Position numbers and translations under genes: made by a program. From the NCBI GenBank assembly GCA_004154925.1, contig QJNS01000153.1, forward strand, positions 1 to 64,000: a stretch of 64,000 nucleotides of DNA, written 5' to 3'. Shown piece by piece: positions 24,874 through 36,249 of this stretch. This DNA is from Monosporascus cannonballus (taxonomy: Eukaryota; Ascomycota; Sordariomycetes; Xylariales). A model generated the notes under the pieces. That model did not search any database. It had not been told where the DNA came from and saw only the letters and a program-made list of their open reading frames with translations. Position 1 is the first letter of the stretch. Each line of letters starts with the position of its first letter.

Positions 24874-26190
24874 ATGGCCTCCCTCGCAACGAAGACTGCG
24901 TCTCGTCTATCCGCCCGCCTGATACTCCGCCACCACCAGCACCAGCAGTATGCGGGCCTCCGCACGTCAGCCGCCGCGCTGGCCGCCCAGAACTTCACCA
25001 TGCCGGCGCTGTCGCCCACCATGACGCAGGGCAACATCGCGAAGTGGAAGGTAAGGGAGGGCGAGTCCTTTGCGGCCGGCGACGTGCTGCTCGAGATCGA
25101 GACCGACAAGGCCTCCATGGACGTCGAGGCCCAGGACGACGGCGTCCTCGTCAAGATCACCCAGGGCGACGGCGCCCAGAACATCCGGGTCGGCTCGCGC
25201 ATCGGCGTCGTCGCCGAGCCCGGCGACGACATTGCCTCGCTCGAGATCCCCGCCGACGAGCAGCAGCCCGCGAAGAAGGAGGACGAGTCCGCCGGTGCGC
25301 CGAAGCAGGGAGAGTTGGCGGCAGCAGGGTCAGCATCAACATCGGCACCGGAGAAGAAGGCGGCGGCGCCACCCCCGAAGGGCTCGGGACGGAAGCACCC
25401 CCCGCAGAAATACCCCCTCTACCCGTCGGTCGAGCATCTGCTTAAGGAACACAAGCTCGACGAGGCGGCCGTCAGCGAGATCACACCGACGGGTCCGCAG
25501 GGCCGGCTGCTGAAGGGCGACGTGCTGGCATACCTAGGCGCCATCGACGCCAAGCGGCCGGCGGAGATCAAGACGCGGTTCGATCACAACGCGCACCTGG
25601 ACCTGAGCAACATCAAGGTCAGGGCGGCGCCGGAGGCGACGAAGGAGGCGAAGAGGCCCGCGGTTCCCAAGAAGCCCGCGGCGCCCGAGGAGCTCTCCAT
25701 CTCGCTCCCCGTGTCCCTGGCGGCCGTCGTCGAGGTGCAGAAGAGGGTCGAGGCGGCGCTCGGCACCTTCCTTCCGCTCTCGACCTTCATCGCGCGCGCC
25801 GTCGACGTCGCCAACGACGACCTGCCCCCGCCCGCGGACTACGCGCCCTCGGCCGACGAGCTCTTCAACCAGGTGCTCGGCCTCGACAAGGTTGGCGGGC
25901 CCCGCGGATCGCGCGGCCGCTACCTGCCGCAGATCGCGGCGCTGAACCCGTCGTTGACGGGCGTCGCGCCGAAGCCCACGCCGAAGGAGTTGGACGTCAT
26001 CGACTTCCTCATCGGCGGGTCAAAGAAGAGCGCGCCGAGGTTAGTTCCGGGCCCCACGCCCGGTGTCTCAGCCAGCGGCCCCAACTCGTTTAGTCTGAGG
26101 GTGCCGAGGGCCGAGGAGAGGCGGGCTAAGACGTTCCTGCAGAGGGTCAAGACGGTGCTGGAGAATGACCCCGGGAGGTTGGTCTTGTAA
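24874..26190 (+). CDS. PDX1: pyruvate dehydrogenase complex protein X (E3-binding protein)
   Basis: A single exon of 438 aa. The open frame begins earlier, but the ATG at 24874 starts a good mitochondrial presequence (MASLATKTASRLSARLILR) after a CT-rich leader. A lipoyl domain spans about 40-122, with the lipoyl-lysine motif ETDKAS at Lys79. An Ala/Pro/Lys-rich hinge follows. The peripheral-subunit-binding domain is at about 181-223 (PSVEHLLKEHKLD...GPQGRLLKGDVLAYLG). The C-terminal half (about 224-438) lacks the HHxxxDG acetyltransferase motif and the full E2 catalytic core. That distinguishes it from the E2 subunit, which shares the lipoyl and binding domains. Role: it anchors dihydrolipoamide dehydrogenase (E3) to the E2 core of the pyruvate dehydrogenase complex in the mitochondrial matrix. 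Its upstream neighbour is also predicted mitochondrial and transcribed divergently. Confidence 0.93.
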   Translation: MASLATKTASRLSARLILRHHQHQQYAGLRTSAAALAAQNFTMPALSPTMTQGNIAKWKVREGESFAAGDVLLEIETDKASMDVEAQDDGVLVKITQGDGAQNIRVGSRIGVVAEPGDDIASLEIPADEQQPAKKEDESAGAPKQGELAAAGSASTSAPEKKAAAPPPKGSGRKHPPQKYPLYPSVEHLLKEHKLDEAAVSEITPTGPQGRLLKGDVLAYLGAIDAKRPAEIKTRFDHNAHLDLSNIKVRAAPEATKEAKRPAVPKKPAAPEELSISLPVSLAAVVEVQKRVEAALGTFLPLSTFIARAVDVANDDLPPPADYAPSADELFNQVLGLDKVGGPRGSRGRYLPQIAALNPSLTGVAPKPTPKELDVIDFLIGGSKKSAPRLVPGPTPGVSASGPNSFSLRVPRAEERRAKTFLQRVKTVLENDPGRLVL

Positions 26191-26958
26191 GATGGATATG
26201 GACGAATGGATGAATAAATGAATGTCTGTGGATGGGAGGTGGGTGATGTGCCCTATCGGTTGGACAGACGGACAGACGAGCAGGCAGACCGGCGGCGATA
26301 CTTCTCCAACTACTCTCGGTTCGGGCGCTGCTACGCATTAGATTAGTCAGGCCTTGTAATTTATTATAAACCGCGCTCACGGGCATCACTTGCAAAATAG
26401 AGAATAATCATGCAAGATCTACGAATACGCAGGCACGGATTAATCGTGGCTCAGTGATCGTGTTTCTACTAGCACTACTGCGGTATGCTATCGAGTTGGA
26501 GGGTCTCGAAGAGCTCACGACGGTGCGCAATCTATGAGACTCTTCCGGGAAAAGAAGGCCATCTCCGATCACAGCACCTGACGCCACGCCCGACTCCCCC
26601 CAGCAAAAGACTCTCCGAAAGGAACGCCTAGCAAACGACTACCTCCTCATCCTGTACCCACTCTTAACAAGCATTAGCCCCAGGGCACCGACGATGCGTG
26701 ATCTGGCTGCTACGGTGCTCTCCTGACCAATACGTTGCTGAATAATTTATCATTGGGCGTGCCCGGGAGGGGGATAAAATGGGGGGAGAGGAATCGGAAA
26801 ACGATTTGAAATAGGCTCCAAAAAGTTAAGGGAAAGGAAAAGGAAAGGGGGCGGGGGGGGCGGGGAAAGCCACAACCTGAAGGGGGAAGCAAAATGGAAA
26901 CAGTGCACCCGTCCATCTCTCCTTAGACTAGTTGTTCGATCGATCATTCGAGTAAATT
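26191..26958. other. convergent intergenic region between PDX1 and the CoA-transferase homologue
   Basis: The 3' ends of the two genes face each other across 768 bases. It holds short degenerate GAATG/GGATG and GGACAGAC repeats just after PDX1 and a purine-rich tract with long G-runs at about 26820-26880. No open frame is convincing. Confidence 0.6.
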
Positions 26959-28790
26959 TTAACGAGCCTCCTCATCACGGTCGACGTCGTCGAGCCAGCG
27001 CTCGTCCCTCTCCCACTCGCCCCACGCGGGCTCGTCGTTCCCGTTGCGCCGCGCGACGCGCACGTGGCCGATGGCGCATCCCTCGACCCTGACGGCCTCG
27101 CGGGGCCAGGTGACGACGACGGGGCCCGGGCGGGGGGCGAAGCCAGAGCTGGGACCGCTGTGCATGGTGCGGGCGGCGTCGAACAGGGCCGGGTGGAGGC
27201 GGCGCATGCTCTCGAGGGCGGCGGCGCCGACGGCGTCGACGGAGTCGTCGTGGCGCAGGGCGAAGAAGGCCGGGTCGTGGGCGGCGCGCAGGCGGGCCTG
27301 CACGCCGTCGTCGTGGGCGCCCAGCGACAGCAGGAAGAGGTCGTACTGCAGCAGGCTGGTGCGGCAGGCCCAGGACCCGCCCTCGGACGCGCGGCGGTGG
27401 AGGCCCGACAGCGCGGCCACGGAGCCCAGGCAGCCCGTGCCGTAGTCCGACATCGGGAAGGGGGGCACCACGGGCTCGTCGAGCCCCATGAACCGCCCCT
27501 GCTCCCACGCCACGCCGCTGACGCAGTCCGCGATCTGCTGCCACCCGGGCCGGTGCGCCCACGCGGCGCCCGGCTCGCCCGTCCCGCCGAAGCAGTCCTC
27601 CGCCACGTACACGAAGCCCTTCCCGCGGCGGGCGGCGCGGCGGGCGAGCGCCTCGGGGTCGCAGCCGTACTTGGCAAGGACCCCCGGGCGGTATCCGTCG
27701 ATGACGACGTCTGCTTCTTGGAGGAGCTCCTCGAAGACGGCCCTGTCTCCGGCTTCCGTGAGGTCTAGCCAGGCGGTATGCTTGCCTGTGTTGACGTCAA
27801 CCTGAAAGAAGGTTACGTCCGGGAGGCGCGGCGAGTTAATCTTCAAGACGGATGCGCCGAGCGCGGCTAGGGAGCGGCCTATTGTCGGACCCGCGATGAC
27901 GCGGCATAGCTCGAGGACTTTGATTCCCTCCAGGACCTGTCTCTTCTTGCGCGAGGGTAAAGAAGCCGCCGGAAATGGAGCGGGTGCTGTATCGGAACCC
28001 TCGATGCGCTTGACGGTGAACGGCGGCAGTGACGCCATTACCTTTCCGTGAGGAGTATCGAGGAACTCTTGTCTAGTGAGAGCCGGCGCCCCTGCTTGCT
28101 TATTCTCTGCGTTCCTTGCCTCTAGTTCAGCGGGGGAAAGCTTCTGCACAGCGCCCCCGATTTTGTCCAAGCAAGCTCGGTAATCCTGGAGTGTTGGCAT
28201 ATTCGTTGGAAGGCCTAACATGGCAAGCGTTTTGCTTGCGTCCAAAGATCCGTGTATATGGTAGTACTTGCCAGCCTGCGAAGTCTTGTAGAGATTCGCT
28301 GATAAACGACGGTACAGGACTGACTGCGCCTGATGGATGTCCGTGTCTAGCCAGTCAATTAGCCGCACGCGCTGTGGAACGGATCGTGCACAGGAGGGAA
28401 CAAACCAGGAACCAGTTCCTTGACCTCAGGGTGCTGTTTGTGCCTGTTGTTGATTGTGGCCATGTAGGCCGACATCAAAAAGCACACCACCTGATCGAGG
28501 CGCACCTCGATCGATCTAGATCGTGGTTTGCCATCCAGGAGATCCGCGATCGCGGCGACTGCGGCTCCTTCCATTGCCTTTAGCGCGGAGGCTGCTTCCT
28601 GTTCCTGGAGTGGACAGGGGAAGCAAACCACATCTCCGGTAGAACCATGTAAGAACTCAACGTTCTCGGCATGGTCAATGAACGTCGCTGGGAGCTGCGA
28701 CTGGCTTGCTTTGATGAGAGCTCGCAAGGCTTGCTTGGCTCTCGTAGCCACATCATGGGCAGGAGGCTCTGTAAGAGTTAAAGGACTCAT
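26959..28790 (-). CDS. CoA-transferase family III (CaiB/BaiF) homologue
   Basis: Two exons, 28790-28406 and 28346-26959, give 590 aa. The 59-nt intron (GTTTGT donor, GCTAATT branch-like site, CTAG acceptor) splits the Asp codon of VPDTDIHQAQ; the join yields the family-like run LYRRLSANLYKT. The frame is open further upstream, but the ATG at 28790 gives the expected N-terminus length. The second half has the CaiB/BaiF nucleotide-binding-like start VLELCRVIAGPTIGRSLAALGA (about 271-292), GYRPGVLAKYG, a DCFGGTGE loop and MSDYGTGCLG. Family knowledge: these enzymes move CoA between carboxylic acids, or racemise 2-methylacyl-CoAs, using an Asp in a GYD-like motif. Here the aligned position reads PGWQQIAD, with Gln at about residue 398. 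Fungal two-lobed members of this type exist, and their substrate is generally unknown. No obvious targeting signal is seen. GC-rich, and convergent with PDX1. Confidence 0.85.
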
Positions 28791-31700
28791 CAAGATATCG
28801 GGTACTGGACCCTCGTATGCTGAGAAAGGATGCACGGTTTTCGAATGGTGGTTTTTAATATATAGAGAGAGACAGATTCTAAGAACCCCGGACTTCATGG
28901 CATTTAAACCTGGAGATATGAAGACCATATGAATCACAAGAAAACAACTGATGACTATGGGCGAGTAAAAATCGAATAGGAGTCGAATCACGAACGGCCA
29001 TGTTTGAATCATCGCTGAACAATGGATGAATAGTGTATAGGAAACATCAACTAAGGGATGAACAAGTGAGGGTATAGTCGACCATACCTAGAGAATCAGA
29101 CGCTGACGCCTGAGCAGGATATAAGTACTAAATGAGAAATGCGACAATTTCTCTTGCGACTCCTAGGCCCGAGGAGAACCATACCCGGGCTGAATCATGG
29201 CCACGGATGAAGGTCGTGGCAATCCGCTGACGCCTTCCGCCGCCTGCTTGGCGTTGACACTTCTTCTCCGAGAACATGGGGAGAGAATGAATATGTGAGA
29301 GGTATGAAACTGACTATCCACAGTCCAGGATTTGGTGTGAACACCAACAGCATCTATGCGGTACTTTCCCTGTGATGATTTTAGGAGTCGTAGATTGGTG
29401 AATCTGAGGGCGAGGTGCAGCTGGAAGATAGAAAAAATATCAAGGACCAGGTGATCCACATTTGGCCATGGAACCGAGATAGGGCTCTCTGCCGCCTGCT
29501 CGTGGTTACCTGTTCCATAGCAGCAAACCTGCGTGTTTAACGTTGCATTCTCATCGAAGGGTCCGAACCATCCGGGTCGACAACAGTCGCATAGGAGTCC
29601 CAACGTGAGTGTTTAAGCACGTTGACGAGTCTCACATTTCTCACAACGACATTGATAGGCCAAGCAAAAGTCCGGTAGAAGGGGGGTTCTGGCTAGCGAT
29701 GGCCAGGACGATTTATCGTATGCAAGGCCGACAGAAGTGTGATTACATCCTTCGGCTGAGTTTGAAACGAGCTGCTATAGGAGGGGTTTCATCACGTCCA
29801 TGCACACTGTAAGATAATCTGTACTCACGGCATGATGAACATGTATCACGGAGAATGTGTCGTTGCTCGGCAGTCTCTGAAGCGAGAGGCAATTAGTTGG
29901 CCACTTACGACCGCGCGAGCAGAGAGGTTAGACAGCAAGTGGTCAACTCGCCTTAGAGAAAGATGACGTAATTATAGCAGATGACTAAGTAGCCAAGTGC
30001 ATCATCCGACGCATGGTGTTCGAATCTTAGGGAGGTATAATAGGTCTTTTATAGTTTGTAGCGGAGATGTTCTATCCGGGTTAGTAGGGATCGAGTGAAT
30101 GCGGGGGGCAGTAACTGTTGTTGTATTGTGTAAGTATCTAAACTAACATCTCAAAATATGTTTGACGGTTTACTTAGTCATATCACTAATACACAAACCA
30201 GAACAATCACAATTATTACTTCAAGACGTCGGGCTAAGGGTTAATAAACAAATTGTTAGACGTTAAACTAAAAGAAATCTAAGCATAGCTTTATTCGTTT
30301 TAGTCTGCTTAATATTTGTTAAGAAATTGCGAGTGAAATATGTGGTATTGCAGGAAGATGGTGGAGAACGCGAGGTATCAACAGATGCCTGGTAAGTTAT
30401 CGAGTACCTTTTGCTAATATCGAGGATCTCTCTAATCCTAGGATCACGTGATAGTACCACAGGTCCACTGTAGACGGAGTCCGTGGCATTAGGTACGTTA
30501 TACTTAATGCTCCCACATGAGGTCGAAGTGCACCCGAGTGGCCCGTGAACGGTAACCAACCAACTCGTCAATTGACAAAGACATGAAATTTACCCTATAA
30601 GACCACAGAAAGCTTGACAAAACTCAATTCGGTTGTTCGGTAACGTTGTACTTGGCAGTGCGTTAGGCATGAGCGGTGGGAGCGGGTAGAGCCGCGCTGC
30701 ACTAACTTTGAGCGACTATACTCTGTTCAGTTCACTAAGCCCCGTAGCCCCGCGATTAGTGGACTCGAGCCCGAATACTGGGATCTTTTAGGTGCATTAT
30801 CCGATGACCAAGGAACTGATGAATCGCCAATGGGAGTTGAACGGGGGTGCCACCGTTGCACCAATGTAAGTGCCGACCGAGGAGTGTGTCCATATTTGGC
30901 GAATAAATCTTTAAGGCTACAATGCATATGATGACAACTATGGGCGCTTTGGTCGCCGACAAGATCCTGGTCTAAACCGCCTTGCTTACCTATTATGGGT
31001 GCAATGCTCGCAAGAATGAACGCAAAATGATCTATCGTTTCTCATCTTGGTGGATCTACATACGTTGTATGTAGGAGCTGAGTTTCGCCTTCATCTACCT
31101 ATATATAGGGTGAATAATTTCCCTAAGCATATATATACTTCGTACACTTTGAGTCGACATCGTCCATATATCCTGAGGTCTAATACAGGACAATCCTCAT
31201 TGAACCGACTGTTCCTCAACCTCGGGGGTGCATGTGGGGCATATTTTCGACGGAGCACTTATGTGTCGCACATCAATGATAGTATAGAAGACAGATATGT
31301 GGTACCACTAGAATAGACTGTATCCATGATTTGCTATCATTGGATATACAAAATTGTCATGAGCTGAATAGACCGGAACTAGGGGATCTAACACCCAAGA
31401 AAGATGCCTTATGAAGAATGTGTGTAGATGCCACCCTCTCATAGTACCAGACGACGCTGCCATATTTGTACCTATGTGTACCTCGTGTAGTATTAGGTAG
31501 TCGATAGTCGAGGCCCACATGTGCATCGACTAAACCTGAGTAAGAAACCCCATTCAAAGGTGGAGCTAATCATCAACCTTAAAACGGATCCGATTGCCCG
31601 CCATTACCATTGTTTACATCTGTTCATACCAACATTTGAAGTTGGGTTGAAGATGCACGCTGTATATGCTCTACAACCCTTGCTTTTCCTTTTCCAGCTT

Positions 31701-32579
31701 TATACTGAAGAGATGTGGAGAGCACGTTGTTCGTCATGTGCCGAGCTAGGTTGTCCAAAGCACGAAACGCCACCGAGTCGGTTCATCGACCCAGCAGAGT
31801 CTCTTAATTGATTGATCGGTGGCCGGCGGTCCAATCACGGCCAGGCAGGCCTCATGCTGGTCACATCATGACAGCAAGCCAGAGGGGTTCGAGAACACAT
31901 GCACGTCTAAAAGAGGGATAGGATGAGGCGGACAGTCGCTTGGAAGGTCGGGTTGGGTTGGGCTGCCCTGTCTCTATTGACGAGCCGTTACCAACCGACT
32001 GAAGGAAAGGGCATATCCTCGCGTTCGTCCGCTATTCCTATGTCCACACTCGCAGACGCGATTGATCCTTTTCTATAAGCAATCTCCACATCCGATGCAA
32101 TAAACCGTTTCCCCAGATTCCATCCTGTCCTCCTTCCCCCTTTGCCACTTGTTAGTAGTAGTTCTTGATATCAGCCAGAGCTACGCTTACGGCTGAACGA
32201 GCGACCTGTCCACTCCGAATTATATCCTTCTCTTCCCGACTTGACGTTGCCACTATTTTATATAATCTATCAGCGATAGCGAAACTTCATGCGTGGTAAC
32301 CCCGCTGTCGGCGACGCCCGCAGATCACCAAATTCTCTCACTCGGAAGATTAAGCAGCGACTGAACTAGGCCAATCGACACCATCGTACGAAGTGTCATC
32401 AGGAAGGGAGGCATTTCATATTTCCGATAGGGCTGAGCCTGGCTATCTTGTCGGCATCCGAGACCAACCCCTCAATCAGCCCTTGATTCTCGGCATTGTC
32501 AGACTCGTGAGACCCGTCGCCCTGCGGTGAGCCATCGGATGGCGGATGTCACATTGGACATCTCGTGGCTTTAACCATC
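28791..32579. other. gene-poor stretch between the CoA-transferase homologue and the Zn2Cys6 gene
   Basis: The first few hundred bases are the CoA-transferase promoter side. A minus-strand open frame at 29163-29603 (146 codons, CCRPGWFGPFDE near its start) has no recognisable family and no convincing splice partners. Around 30.0-30.3 kb the sequence is AT-rich. From about 32.0 kb it becomes pyrimidine-rich, consistent with the leader of the downstream gene. Confidence 0.55.
32539..32574 (+). promoter_or_regulatory. candidate uORF upstream of the Zn2Cys6 gene
   Basis: The ATG at 32539 opens an 11-codon frame (MADVTLDISWL) ending in TAA at 32572-32574, five bases before the main ATG. A second ATG at 32546 opens a 17-codon frame in another phase that overlaps the main start and ends at 32599. 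If the transcript begins upstream, a scanning ribosome meets both before the coding start. Transcript ends are unknown, so the regulatory role is inference. Confidence 0.4.
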
Positions 32580-35500
32580 ATGACACGACCCAGGGTTGAC
32601 CCTGACAAGAGGCAGCGTACGGCGCAGGCCTGCGACTCTTGTAAGAGAAGAAAGCAAAAAGTAGGCTGTCCGTTTCTTAAATTTCACCCCTTCGGTGCCA
32701 CTAGTTATACTAGAGCCACATCCATGCCTTACTGCAACAGGTGGCAGCACTCTTTGTAGGTTCAAACCCACAGGATGCTGCATCGTCGTTGCACCGTTAT
32801 ATTATTCAGGTTCTAAAGGTCTAGAATCATCGTTCCGTCATACCAACATTATCCGTGCACTCGTGCTTTAAGAACTTCTGCCGTCTCCTGTGAGCTTTCA
32901 CAATTGTGTAACTCATGCACCCATCCCATGGACAGACGAAATCGCCTTAGCCTCAATATATGTTGGCGATACCCGGACGGGTTTAGCGTAGCTCGAGATC
33001 TATGTGTCATGCTAATTCGGAAATTATAGTGTAACGGGTTGAGGCCGTGCAATACTTGTACGAAGCGGCACCTTGAATGTATCTATACTCCTGCACACTC
33101 TGAACAGCCAGGCCTGCAGGAGCCCATAGGATCCCCGACGAAACGACGTCGTCTGGATACGTTGCCGCGTGACCTGAAGACGGAATCTAATGGTGTTGCG
33201 GTGTCCCGGCGGAACTCTGCTCTGACGCCGTGTCATCAATCTCCTGATCCTTCCGCAATTTCTCTCTCTCGGGCTGCCATGGGAGAACCTAGCCACCTCA
33301 AGACGCCGAGCACGGTTCGCGATCTACTTAACAGTAGCGATCGCGACTACGATTCCCGATCAAGAATAAGTAATGTTAGTGGCATTCCTGATGATGCTGT
33401 TTGGCAGCCGAGGATGCTCCAGGATTCGACCGGAAGATTATGTAAGTGAGAAAAACTCCACTTTCTATCGGTTGTCATGTAATGCCCAGGTCCAACAGTT
33501 TGAGACAAATATGAGGTGGTTAATGCCTGATGCCAAATCTATATTGAAGAGGAGACGAAAATGGTGGAAGCACTGCGCAGTATCTCTTTGGTGGACGTTA
33601 GGTTCATAACAAAGAGCTAACTTGGCCCCCAAGTGTATGTGGGCGATTCTGCAACGCTTTCATACCTCCAGTTGATCCGTATGATCGTTGAATCCGTCTC
33701 CGGCCCCTCCGACTTCACTCTGGACCCTCGTCGGCATAGAATCATGGAGAACGCAATAACTCTACAGGATGCCAGGCCAACTGGGGTTCTTCCGGATCGC
33801 CGGACTGCCGACATTCTCGTGGACTCCTTCTTTAGGAACGTAAGTGATACTCTTTTTCATGGGGATGTTCAAGCTTAACATTGGCAGACGAGAGGCTTTG
33901 TTCAGGTTTTCAACAAGAAATCGTTCCTCGAGTCGATTGAGGAATGCTACGGCGACCCACTTAGTGTCAACTCCTCAGTGCTATGCTTGCTATATCTGGT
34001 CTTCGCAATCGGATTGGTGCTTGCTCGACCTGTGCAAGGGAGTGCGGAGGAAGCCGTGATCAGCAAGCTGCGCTCTGAGAGGGTCAGCCGGGCCGAATTA
34101 TTCTATAGGAATGCTAGGATGCTCGCGGACCCGGTCTCGGGGTTCGAAGACGCGGACTTCTGGTCGGTCCAGGCTCTTCTTCTCACCTCACTCTACATGC
34201 TTGCAGTATCGAAGAGAAATGCGGCGTATGCTTATCACGGTAAGAGAAGCCTTGCACAGAGCATGCGTCGATTTAGGAGTCAGTCTTTGTTGTGAGTCTT
34301 ACTGAACGAAATACATAGGCATGGCGGTGCGATCAGCATTTGCACTCGGACTACATAGGGAGGAGAGTATGGCCATATTCAACGAGGCCGAGGTTCGCGT
34401 ACGCAAAAGCCTATGGAGGACCCTATTCATCCTTGATAGATTCCTCTCGGCGTGTCTTGGCCGTCCGATGGGAATATCGGATGATGATTGCTCGGAGGAC
34501 GCTTTTAAGCCTCCCAGACAGAGCACGCGGTCGAACGACTCGCTCTTAAGCAGTGAGGATGAGGGGATAGGCTCAATTGCGCTCAGTGTTATGGTACAGA
34601 CATGCGACATTATCGGAATGACGCTCAAGAAGGTATACTCAAGACGCAGGATATCAACAATGGTGGCGGGAGAGATCGCGGATCACCTTGATAGGTGGAG
34701 TCGGGAACTTCCTCCATCTCTTCATTGGAGAAGAATTCTTAGTAGGACAGTCGATCCAGCGCACGGCATCGCAATCCTCCACACGAATCTCCTTCACTTC
34801 CACTCGGTGATCTTACTCACTCGGCCGTTCTTGTTATGCCTTCTCAGCAAAGCACAGGAGTACCACTTCGGAGCTAGCGACAAGCCGTATCGCCTCAGCC
34901 AGCGGGTGGAAAGCTTCGCCCAAACCTGCGTCGAGGCATCACAGCACACCTTAGTATTGGCGAAGGCCGCCCTGGAAGCGGAATATCTGCCACACTGTAA
35001 TCCTTTTGCCATGTAAGCATCGCCCCATACCATGAGGAGTCTGGATCTCACTCACTGCGGCAGCCACTTCGTTTTCACAGCCGCTCTCATCATCCTGAGC
35101 AACGAGTTTGCGTTGTTGTATCATAATCCAGATGCTACTACCGCGGTTGACAACGCCATATCAATTCTTAGGTTCTGCGCGGACAAGGATGCACAGGCGG
35201 ATCGCGTTTTATATATCGTGGAAACTTTCCATCAAGCTAACGTAAGACGGTTTGCCACGGCCAGGAGGTTGTCCATACCAGGGCGCAAGATTCCCACCAT
35301 CAACACGCTGTCCCATAACGCCCACTACGACCCGATGCTGCACCTCTTTCACCACGAGAGCTTCGAGCACTTGGCCGCCATCCCCGCGATTAAGGAGCGA
35401 CCGGTCATGGGGCACATCGTGCCGCCGTCGTCGTTGATCCCGTCCATGATGCCTCCGGCCCTGCAGCAGCCCAGCCCCGAGGGCAGCGTGTCGCTGAACG

Positions 35501-35811
35501 GCGGCATGGGCGCCGCGGCGAGCGGGATCCCCCCTTCGAGCTTGGAGACGCTTAGCGGCGGGGAGTCGGAGTTCGACTTCGACACGCTGTGGAGCAACTG
35601 GCCGGCGCCCAGCGCCTCCTCTTCGGCCGGCATCCCGATCGCGGCTCCTCACGCCATGCAGCCGGCCGACGGCGGCCTTGGCTCGTACGGCGGCATCGGC
35701 CAGCCGCAGGCCCTCCTGGGGAGCAACCCGAACGTCAACGTGCCGCTGTATACGCCCCTCCAGCTACCGCTAGGGCCCCGACCTGAGTCACTCGACCGTC
35801 CCTGCGACTAG
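32580..35811 (+). CDS. Zn2Cys6 fungal-specific transcription factor
   Basis: Six exons: 32580-32660, 33030-33441, 33634-33839, 33888-34239, 34319-35012 and 35064-35811, giving 830 aa. All joins keep frame. Introns are 369, 192, 48, 79 and 51 nt. The zinc cluster is C18-x2-C21-x6-C28-x5-C34-x2-C37-x6-C44, with intron 1 falling between Lys27 and Cys28. A KRRR nuclear-type patch follows. The second join gives TGRLLYVGDSATLSYLQLIR, the start of the fungal-specific regulatory (middle homology) region. That region continues through FFRNTRGFVQVFNK, SVLCLLYLVFAIGLVLARP and HGMAVRSAFALGLHREES, a conserved motif of the domain. The C-terminus (about 680-830) is Pro/Ser/Gly-rich with an acidic-aromatic FDFDTLWSNW stretch that could activate transcription. 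It is a nuclear DNA-binding regulator; no neighbouring pathway genes reveal its targets. The open frame begins with a GTG at 32565, but 32580 is the first ATG. Confidence 0.9.
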
Positions 35812-36220
35812 CCGGTGGACGACTATTAGCTTTTCTACTATTGGTATATATACGGGATAGGTATATTGCACATGCCACGTAAGGATAATTAGCGTAAGGG
35901 TATACATAAGTATGGAAACCGCCAGGGAGGATCCAGGCTGTCTTTGCCACTTTAATACAAAACAGTATCAAAGCCCTCAGAGGCGCGACGGGACCGAGCT
36001 GGATCGGATTGGACGAGACAAGGCACGCATTGGCGAGACATTCTTACTTCGGAGTACCACGCGAGTCGAAATATCCCGGGCTGGGCCCCTTTACGGGAGT
36101 TTGTCGGCGAGCGCAACCGGAGTTCGGTATATGTCGACGGGTCACGTCATGCATATCCAGGGGAGCGCGAAGATACCAGCCGTGCGGTGTCGCCTACTCT
36201 TTCCCCGTTCCCTTCTGTTC

Positions 36221-36249
36221 ATATATACATATATATATATATATATAAT
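36221..36249. repeat. AT dinucleotide repeat
   Basis: An almost uninterrupted TA/AT run of about 29 bases, broken once by a C. Confidence 0.9.

Noticed and set aside
24786..25372. Long Arg/Ser-rich frames on both strands within PDX1, and similar frames at 26928-27768
   Set aside because: They are shadow frames of GC-rich coding sequence with no domain content.
28791..29012. Upstream extension of the CoA-transferase frame, with a hydrophobic segment
   Set aside because: The extra 74 codons read as leader sequence, and the family length is met from 28790. The apparent membrane segment is probably accidental.
29163..29603. 146-codon minus-strand frame with a Cys-rich start
   Set aside because: No family recognised; possible introns do not produce a more convincing product.
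29897..29946. Imperfect 10-base inverted repeat (TTGGCCACTT / AAGTGGTCAA)
   Set aside because: One mismatch, a 30-base loop and no flanking duplication or terminator context; expected by chance in 64 kb.
29995..30045. tRNA-like B-box (GTTCGAATC) with an A-box-like word upstream
   Set aside because: No T-arm, D-arm or acceptor-stem pairing can be formed around it.
32755..32785. GGTTCAAACCC resembling a tRNA B-box
   Set aside because: It lies inside intron 1 of the Zn2Cys6 gene and no cloverleaf can be built.
33490..33601. Extra internal exon in intron 2 of the Zn2Cys6 gene
   Set aside because: Every combination of the candidate acceptors and donors breaks the frame into the conserved YVGDSATLSYLQ exon; only removal of 33442-33633 as one intron keeps it.
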